Source: Lenzites betulinus (Eukaryota; Basidiomycota; Agaricomycetes; Polyporales; Polyporaceae). From it: a stretch of DNA of 64,000 nt. Both the position numbers and the translations under genes were made by a program. The stretch spans positions 434,001 to 498,000 of the forward strand of contig JABYQU010000021.1 in assembly GCA_022264855.1 (NCBI GenBank), in the 5' to 3' direction. Shown here one piece after another: positions 56,572 through 64,000 of the stretch; the stretch's first letter is position 1, and every line of letters begins with the position of its first letter. A model generated the notes under the pieces. The model worked only from the letters and a program-made list of their open reading frames with translations. It was not told where the DNA came from and made no database searches.

Positions 56572-58643
56572 GACTTGGTCTGGTAGCAGTACCTGACAGA
56601 TGCCTTAGCACTGACTGGACCTGATATGGGTAACCGTGACTTATAGATCTTGACTTGAAACTTACAGGCATATGACTTACCAGCCAGTTTTTGACTTATC
56701 CTATAAGACACTTAACTTGCTCATATATCATTACATATATCTTTTAGTGGTAGCATTAAGAAAGTCACTTGACTGTTTGACTAAAGATATATCTTCTATC
56801 ACAATCTACAATGTGTGCTATATATAGTTTGTTATCATTAGTACTTTGATATAGGTCACTATGACCTAAATTGTAATGATATGAGTTTTACACAGCTGAT
56901 CTATAGTTTTGTACTTCATATGGCTATTCACAAAGAAGCAGAATATGGTTTAAAGTGTCAGTATATTGAATAATCTGAATATTGGCAAAGGTAGTATACT
57001 AGATCTTGATATAGTATAAACAACAAAGAGACATATATACTACAGCTATATTATTAATATAGATGACTTAATATGCATCAGGCAGTATCATACATGACTA
57101 ACAATACTTGACAGTTCACATGCCATTCAGTGTTATACTTTCATTCAGTGTTATACTTCAGTGAATTTGTAACACAATGAATATTGGTTAACATCTTTTA
57201 ACATCTGCTTAGATAGACTCGACATGGTAAATATGGGTATATGCAATTTATAGTGACTGCACATTCTACCATGTTTGACTGTACATATAATAAACACTGG
57301 TGTCTTGTATGCATTTTGTGCATCAGTGGTGATGCACCAAAGCACCTATTTGACCTTATACTTCAATTGCAACCACAGCACTGTAGTACAGATAGAACAC
57401 TATAACAACTGATATATACTCTACCACCTAGCAAAGTTAATGCTTTGGTCTAGCCCCTTGTAACTTACTCTATCAATCTTTCATTGTCATCTTAATAATC
57501 ATTCCACTTTCTAATATTCATCTGCTCAACTGTAGCTTTAGTCTGACACTATTTGTTACTTTATAAGACTGACAGAAACTCAGTTATAAGCATATATTAT
57601 GATTCATAACATTTAGAAATACCTAGTACCCTAGTGTTGTCTTACCTGAATTATATTAGAGTAGGTCATTCAACTTGGTATCATCCTCATAGCTTTTCTA
57701 GCTTGCATATTGATGTAAACCTCATTACAAGATCATATAGTATATATACTTGTGGACTTAGTCTGCTGACTCTGCTATTCCTTCCTTATAGATACCCCCT
57801 TGTTAGAATCTTAGGATGTCACTATTAGTTTTTATAAAACCTTGTGCAAAGCTCTATATAAATATTGGTTTACCTCTTGTAAAGTTATATTAGGAGTCTA
57901 TACTTATACTCTAAATACATATATGACAGTGATTAGTATTAAGCTTATAAGATTAGCCATTGTGTGAATCATCATCAATAATCATTGTTCACTGACTCCT
58001 GTTTTCAATGTCTACTAGTAGAATTATAACTTCTACTATGTTCTATCAGTCTTTGATAAGAGCTATCTATGAGTAGTATTGTAGCCCGTATGTATGTATC
58101 TATATAGTATATTGAGCAGGGTAGAACCTGAAAGACATGTAGAAAGTCAGTGAGGCAAGCGATGAAGTCCCTCAGTAGAAGGAGGCTGATATAGCCTATA
58201 TGTGCCCCTAAGCTATACAAGTCTTAGTGGTGCAGTGGTCTGCAGCATCTGAGTGTTGGTGTCTCCGGGTGGTCCTGGGTTCAATTCTGGTAATGGGCAT
58301 TTTCTAAAACAGCCTCAATCTGTGGTTTGTAGATGTGCTGGCATACACTGGGTGGGTTGAACAGACAGTGTGGTAGGTATATTTATATTGACCTATACAC
58401 TAGGTATAATACTTTTTCTACACTAGGGCAAGGTCTTTTACCAGTCACTCTGTCTGATATCAAGTTAGTCACCAGTCACAAGTGACTTGTGCCAGTCCCT
58501 ATGCCTGGCCCAAGTCAGCCCTGCCTGGTTTCAGTAAGTGGGCGTTGCTGATGCAAGGCGGTTTTGACTTGGACTGGCAGGGTGTCTGGAGTGCCTGTAC
58601 GCCTTGCCCAAGTCACTCAAGGCACATGCGCACTTTGCTGATG
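56543..58643. mobile_element. 2.1-kb AT-rich TIR element inserted in the NLR WD40 domain
   Basis: A perfect 16-bp inverted terminal repeat, CATCAGCAAAGTGCGC at 56543-56558 and its reverse complement at 58628-58643, is flanked by CA dinucleotides (56541-56542 and 58644-58645). The ends are GC-rich, but the roughly 1.8-kb core is strongly AT-rich, unlike any other part of the window. The subterminal zones carry many TGACTT/AAGTCA motifs (for example GTGACTTATAG, TTGACTTGAAAC, CAAGTGACTTGTG), typical of transposase-binding arrays. No frame exceeds about 71 codons, so it is non-autonomous. Removing it together with one CA joins GAC-CAC-ACG-CTG and restores the WD40 frame. Confidence 0.88.
58215..58300 (+). 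repeat. tRNA-like (SINE-type) pol III promoter segment inside the element
   Basis: TTAGTGGTGCAGTGGTC resembles an A box, and GGGTTCAATTCT about 50 bp downstream resembles a B box (GGTTCRANNCC), in the usual tRNA spacing, followed by GGTAATGGGCATTTT. I could not fold a clean cloverleaf with a paired acceptor stem, so it looks like a tRNA-derived SINE head or a tRNA relic, not a functional tRNA gene. Confidence 0.5.
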
Positions 58644-58645
58644 CA

Positions 58646-60053
58646 CACGCTGTGTTTGTGGGACGTTGCGACAGGGGAGCTCTTGGAGACACTCCTGGGC
58701 CATGCTGACCAGGTCCTCACCGTAAAATGGTCACCGGACGGCAAGCATATCGTCACGGGCGAGTGTGATCACTCCGTGCGCATATGGGAGTGCAGCGCCG
58801 AGATTCTAGAACGGGGGAAGCCGTCGAACAAGAGGTCATCAATGAAGTCCCGCATGAACACCTTGGAGAAGCGCACTTGGGAGCCTTCCACTGGGACGTA
58901 TTCGAGCACGGGCGACCACCACGTGTCTACCGTCCGCGTCGTCTCGTTCCACCCGGATGGGAAGCTCGTCGCTACTGCTGCCTGGGACGGTACGATCCGC
59001 CTGTGGGACGTCGCGACTGGGACCAGGTTAAAGACGCTAGAAGGTCATAAACACCTTGTTACTTCTGTTGTCTGGTCCAGGAGTGGTAGCTTGCTGTGCT
59101 CGACTGGGGATCACGACCACACGGTACGCGTTTGGAGCGCCAAGACAACGAAATGCGTCGAAACCTTTACTCAACACACTGGCGGAGTCTGGACATGTCT
59201 CTTCACGCACGACGAACGTCAAGTTCTATCTTCGTCCGACGACGGAACCATTCGCTTATGGAACATTGGGAAGTCTAAATCTAGCAGCCCGAGTGGTGCG
59301 GTCTCCGAAGTTCTCTTCCAGGGAGCTGGGCCCATCTATTCTCTTGCCCTTTCCTCCAATTCCAAATGGGTGCTCTCCGGATCTCTGGACGCCTCTCCAC
59401 CTGAGCCCGAGGCAGGCACCATAAGGCCCTCCCGGAAGCCTGTGCGCGTAGCAGGGACCATCCGCGGACCATGGGAAGACAGCTACGGATACCCCACTCT
59501 CCGCTTGCATGATACCTCCGGACACGTTCTCTGGATGGAGCATCACACATGCACTATCGCCTCACTTGCGTTCTCACGCAACTCCACGCGTGCGCTGCTG
59601 GGCTCTCAGGAGGGCGCCCTCTTCCTCTACGACCTCAGCAATGTCTTGCCTCCCGCCAACAGCTCACCCACTGATCCTCGGTCTGCCCCAGCCGAAGTGC
59701 CCACCCTGCGCACGTTTGAGGTCGGCGACGGGCTTGCTGTAGAGCATGTCTCCTTCTCCGCCGACGAGCGCGCGATCATCACGGATGCGAGTTACACACC
59801 CCTCGAGAACAAACTTTGGCCTGGGGCAGCTCGTTCTGCAAGCGCTTCGGACTCGCCGGTGTACTTCTTGTTGGATGGGTGGCTTTGGCGTGCTGTCCCG
59901 GAGCTCCGACGGATCTGTTGGGTGCCGCCTACCTTTAGACACTTCCGACAGGGGTCGACCGCGTGGAGAGGAAACATGGCGATACGGGGACATATTGTTG
60001 CGTTTGGGACGAAGCATGGCCAGCTGGTGATTCTTGACGTGTCTGGATGTTGA
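58646..60053 (+). CDS. NACHT-WD40 STAND receptor, 3' part (WD40 repeats)
   Basis: Continuation of the gene starting at 52776. Coding sequence resumes right after the transposon as TLCLWDVATGELLETLLGHA and runs uninterrupted to the stop at 60051-60053. Further WD40 repeats are visible: GHADQVLTVKWSPDGKHIVT, HVSTVRVVSFHPDGKLVATA, GHKHLVTSVVWSRSGSLLCS and HTGGVWTCLFTHDERQVLSS, followed by more degenerate blades and a C-terminal cap (RGHIVAFGTKHGQLVILDVS). The open frame also extends upstream through the right end of the element to 58482, but that part is transposon sequence. On its own this half lacks the NACHT domain and a promoter. It is in good coding condition, implying a recent interruption. 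Confidence 0.85.
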
Positions 60054-60382
60054 ATGCCATTGTCCAGGGATGATGAATTGCCTGCAGGAAATCATGTATT
60101 GTACTGATTGTACATATCTTGTATATCCGATATCCATCTCAGTCCGAACACCGTATGCATTAGGGGCGGACAACACTGTAACTGCGATACGTGCCTTGAT
60201 ACACTGCGACGTCCACAACTGAATCATGGAACTACAGATCTACGCCTCTTCGTTCGTAGACAGCCCAGAAGAGTACGGAGAGTCAATCTGAGAACTGTAC
60301 ATACTACTGTATGGTGGGGGAAAGAGGGTTTCTGGGTCGATTTGCACATCATCATCATGAGCCTCCCCGGGACGGCCTCCCG
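60054..60382. other. Convergent spacer
   Basis: About 330 bp between two convergent genes, presumably terminators. No gene seen. Confidence 0.5.
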
Positions 60383-61816
60383 CTAGGCGGATCCCCCATC
60401 CGTGTCGTACCAGCGTGCGAAACCTACAGCGGAGCCTCGTTGCAAGGTCTCCGTATCTGAGAGTGAGCGCCATCCTGGGGACGGCAATGCCGGTGTTGGA
60501 AGTGATAGGGTTGTCATTTTATTCGGGAGGCCCGCTCGATCTGCGCTCAGCTTCTCGCTTGGGTCTAGTGTGTTCGACGAAGTGTTTCCCTCATGTTGAC
60601 CCACGTTCGCGCATTCACTACGAGTTTGGCTCCGAGTTGAGGTGAATTCATCTGGAGACAGCGCATTTGGGGTCGTGGGTGGCTGTGACGGCATCAGGTG
60701 CTCTGTAGAGGTTGAGAAGTGCGCTGGCCCCTCTGCTATGTAGGAGCATCAGTTTACGGTTTTCTTTCACTAAAATGAACCACAAAACCTACCGGATTCG
60801 TGCTCTCCAGTGGGGGCCTCGCGTGTAGCATTTTTGCGCCGTCGGTCCCATATGTAGAGCACCGAACACAACACGAGGTTCGTGAGCGCTACTGCACCGA
60901 TAGCGAGACCTGCGATCTCGCCTGCCGAGAGTCTCACTGAATGGTGCCCAGATGATGTGGAAGACGATGTGGGTGCCACAGCAGTTTGTGATCGAGCTGA
61001 AATCGACGAGATAGTTGTAGGTGCAGATTCGGAGGCGATGGTGAGGAGAGGGATTGGGTTGTTCTTATTTGAGGAACTGACGACAGGTGACATAGATGAT
61101 GAGGGAGTATGTATCGACGTCGTTGATGCGTCGGATGGCGAGGCGGGTGATGTAAATGTACTACTGGAATGTGGGTCGTCGGGTGGGGGCATCACGCTGC
61201 CGGCCGGCGCGGTAGAGGTTGATGCTGATGAGGAGGGTGGTGCGATCACTGTGTTCTGAGGCTCCAGAAAGGTGGATGTAGTGCTTTGGACCGTAGCACT
61301 TGGGGTGGACATTTCGACCTGAAAGAAATCCAACCAGAATATGCTTCCTGTGTTTTGGACGCGGAGAATATGATCTCCGAGTGCGAGCCCACTTGTTTGC
61401 CACAGTAAGGTGCGGTAATGCCGTTTTTTGACAACAGGTGGTTCGTTTGACACCGGTGCATCTTGGTCTAGGGTGACGGCAGACGACAAGGACATCCCGG
61501 GGTCAGGGGGTGCTAGCATGCCGTATATAGCGATGGCTGTACCTGTCGATGTGTTGGACACATTAATGGGGAATGCATACCTGTGGGGGTAATGCGCATA
61601 CTCACCTGTGAAACGAATCTCAGCGTAAGCGGTACTATCTTGTGTGGATGACAGGGTGCTATTGAAGTTGTTCTGCTGCGGATCGTAGCCGAGTGGTGAA
61701 TGGTCCCAATCACCACTATATGCAACACCCGAACTTGCATCGTCAATCAGCACAGTGTTGCTAGCCCCTTCGGCAAACAGGCACAGGGTTAGGGAGATGA
61801 CTACAAAGACGAGCAT
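60383..61816 (-). CDS. Ser/Thr-rich type I transmembrane protein
   Basis: Two exons, 61816-60793 and 60735-60383 (57-nt intron, donor TCCG|GTAGGT, acceptor CATAG), giving 458 aa. The chosen start MLVFVVISLTLCLFAEGAS gives a signal peptide; the frame is open further upstream but without ATG. The lumenal part (about 180 aa, with IDDASSGVAYSGDWDHSPLG, YAFPINVSNTSTGTAIAIYG and GLALGDHILRVQNTGSIFWLDFFQVEM) looks like the beta-sandwich ectodomain seen in many agaricomycete surface proteins. Then comes a Ser/Thr/Pro-rich stalk, one helix (GEIAGLAIGAVALTNLVLCS) with a basic stop (DRRRKN), and a disordered cytoplasmic tail. The layout suggests a cell-wall or surface sensor or adhesin, but no catalytic domain is present and I do not know its ligand. 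Confidence 0.82.
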
Positions 61817-63243
61817 TGCGAGAGTCGTAGACGACAAGTACCGGACGTCCAAGAGGGCACGAGTGCCACGCAAGTCGAGATAGTAGGCCTCTGGGAACTT
61901 GACTGCTAGAAGGTTTATATCAATTTGGTCTTGGGCGGCGATGGCCTGCGTAGAAGCACTCAAGTCCTGGTCAAAGAAGCGGGGATGTCCGAGACGCAAT
62001 TTCGAAAAGCCGGTGGTACAGCCAGTGACTGAGTTCGATCCGGAGAGGTACACACTATATAGCGCATCCAGGCAGCTCAGCTGAAAACGAGTTCAAGTTG
62101 AGTTGGAGCTGAATCAAGAACCTTTACGTTCTCTAGCGACGCACTCTGACATACCGAGACTGCCGTTACAGACATCCCATCCGCCAGTGCATGACTACTA
62201 GACCTAGGCCCCCTAGAAGGTCCGCTGGAAGCTTCCCAGCTTCCACCACCACTGCTGTGCGTTAGCAGAACGATGGTTCCTGGCAGAATCGCCTTCGCTG
62301 CCGTCAATACGTTGAACAAGTGATGAACAGGAGTGGCATAGTAGTGTACTCACGGTTGAACAGTCGACGGCGATGACGAGTCGACGGTGCACTGCCGTTG
62401 GGGTCGTTCTCTATCCTCCTGGTCCCACTTCCTGAATGGCTCCTCTTACAATCGAAGAGTTAGCTGTTTTGTGAGGGGAATGCATTTCTCTTGCAGCGTG
62501 TAACAGACACAGCGAAGGCGACAGCGAAGCTACTAAGAATGATACATCACGGAGTCATTGGTTCGGCGTCATGGTTCCGAGATGGAGAACTTGGATTGGT
62601 GAAGCTTCTACCCAGCCAGGGCTGCTCACCGAGTGCTACCGCGTGGTTTCGAAGGATGACGGGAGCTAAAATGATCAATCTCATGCTGTATCCCTAGATG
62701 TGGGGCCAACTTCTGCAAGATGTAGTACGTGAGTTACCGCTGATCCAGCGCTTGCGATACATCTTACCTAGATTTGGCAATGGCAGAAATCATCCAAATC
62801 TCGACGGCCCCTTAGGGTCATGGTTCCCAGTGAGGATATGCTCCGGAGCATGATATACGAGCATTGCTACAGTGTACGCCGGCACAAATACGCACGATAC
62901 ACTATCTGAACTGATACCGTACTATTGTAGGTCCGAGGAGTCGCCCCCTCCCAAGGGGTACAGCGGAAGGTATAGAACGCCGTTCGAGTTGCAAACGAAC
63001 GACGAGCTCCTGGTGGGCTTGAGCTACCATGTCTGAGTATTTGTAGTGCGGCCAGTACTGAGAATGTTGGAGGCTATCGGCTAGTGATGAATACAGGGTG
63101 ACGGGATACGAGGATGTCAAGACAGGTGTCGTCTTGCCTACTAAAAGATATTCTAACGATACATGTTGTATGGGCCTGCGTAACGACGGTTGAGGTCAGC
63201 GGGCGCAGTTCAAAAGGGGGTTGATTGTTAATTACGCACTGCA
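61817..63243. other. Intergenic spacer, no gene seen
   Basis: About 1.4 kb with only short frames on both strands (longest about 80 codons) and no recognised motif. It includes the promoter of the type I membrane protein gene. Confidence 0.45.
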
Positions 63244-64000
63244 CTATAAGATTTCTGTATTCACGTCATCGTTTTCCGTCGATCGTCCCAAGGTGTCGAA
63301 TAGAGATACAGATGCGAACTGCGATTGGGGGACCTCGATTGACGACAGAATAATGCTTGTGTGTTGACCCTCGAGCCCTATCTGGCGTAGGTGTAGCAAG
63401 AACCTCGCGACTAGAATCACACTCAGGCTGCAAGTACCATCGAGGTCAAACCGGGTTCGGCGCCTATACGGCGGCACTTACACTGTCACGATATCTGCGA
63501 GTGCGCCGTTGATCTAAGTAGGAGTGGTCTTCAATGTTCTGCCTGATGCGATGTAACAGGACCAAACTGACCGCTAGCTGGAGAAATATGATGTCGAATA
63601 GGTTGAAGAGAAAGAGCACTCTACATTCATCTGCGTGTTGGCAATAGAATGATCCAGATTGAGTTGATACCGGAGTAGGGTACGCACAGAAAGTATATAG
63701 AACCTACGGAAACGATCCATCAGTGCGTGAGGTTGACAGCCTCGATCCTGACGAACCGTCCTTGCATAGAAGTTTTGTCAATGAAAGTGACGTCCCATGG
63801 GCCGTCTGATCAGGACGATAGCTTTTGTATGTCTGCAGCAAGGTTACGACCAGCACCAAGAGATCAGAAAGGATCGCCGATGCTCTCGCGGCAGTGGCCA
63901 CTTGTGGTCACGTTCAATGACTCGGATGAGCGCACTTTGTTATACCGAGTGTAGACGGGTACATACGGCTACCTCACGCCAGTCAGCGGCCACTCTTCCA
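63244..64000 (-). CDS. DUF6533-type multi-pass membrane protein (partial)
   Basis: The gene extends beyond the right edge. A visible exon (about 63880 to 63773) reads ARASAILSDLLVLVVTLLQT and YKSYRPDQTAHGTSL, ending LLCKDG, and joins after a GT-AG intron to SIYFL, matching the RxxxIxxDxLVLxVTWxKT...LLxDGxxYF pattern I associate with DUF6533 proteins of agaricomycetes. Middle exons include FLFNLFDIIFLQLAVSLVLL, and the last exon, 63427-63244, reads LSVILVARFLLHLRQIGLEG with the acidic C terminus TENDDVNTEIL. These proteins have several membrane helices and are present in many copies per genome; function unknown. At the edge, EEWPLTGVR may be the preceding exon. Intermediate exon boundaries are uncertain. 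Confidence 0.65.

Noticed and set aside
58215..58300. A functional tRNA gene
   Set aside because: A- and B-box-like motifs are present, but I could not pair a 7-bp acceptor stem or a normal anticodon arm, so it is listed only as tRNA-like.
52776..60053. Calling the AT-rich 2.1 kb an ordinary intron of the NLR
   Set aside because: Perfect 16-bp inverted ends, flanking CA duplications and subterminal repeat arrays identify a transposon. Splicing across it is possible but only a hypothesis.

Overview
The window is nuclear DNA from a filamentous basidiomycete, most likely a wood-decaying agaricomycete close to Polyporales. The evidence is the gene style and the gene content. Genes are dense and on both strands, and most are split by many short GT-AG introns of about 50-70 nt. 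The content includes a class II lignin peroxidase, a membrane P450, an Ecm4-type glutathione transferase, HET-domain proteins, a NACHT-WD40 receptor, a macrofage-activating-glycoprotein homologue and a DUF6533-type membrane protein. Exon coordinates were spliced by hand from reading frame, splice signals and family conservation; treat internal boundaries as accurate to about 1 nt.

Left part (1-14.3 kb): two tandem SET-domain genes on the minus strand, the second with a 3' frameshift; an Erv25-type p24 cargo receptor; an Ecm4-type glutathione transferase with an in-frame TAG where the conserved VPVLW tryptophan should be; two tandem HET-domain genes; and a complex I NDUFS5-like gene head to head with a Get5-like gene.

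Middle (16-29.3 kb): an OPT-family oligopeptide/metal transporter (16 exons, one of 9 nt), a secreted GPI-anchored macrofage-activating-glycoprotein homologue, a microsomal P450, protoporphyrinogen oxidase (heme synthesis) and a single-pass membrane protein. Accessory middle (29.5-41 kb): three copies of a 201-bp TIR element, one carrying a nested 478-bp insertion; a weak small-protein locus; lignin peroxidase; an SDR with a GC-AG intron; and a secreted S41 (UstP-like) peptidase.

Right part (42-64 kb): an RRM protein with SUMO-interaction-like motifs at both ends; a second member of the single-pass membrane family, with a probable frameshift; a 1.3-kb CACTG-type transposon; NADP-type malic enzyme; a NACHT-WD40 (STAND/NLR) gene; a Ser/Thr-rich type I membrane protein; and a partial DUF6533-type gene. 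The NLR is cut in its WD40 domain by an AT-rich 2.1-kb TIR element whose precise removal, with one copy of a 2-bp duplication, would restore the frame.

The genes do not form one pathway. Housekeeping genes (complex I, GET, p24, PPOX, malic enzyme) alternate with fast-evolving non-self-recognition genes (two HET, one NLR) and lignin-decay or detoxification genes. Four coding regions show signs of ongoing inactivation, and several transposon insertions still show target duplications.
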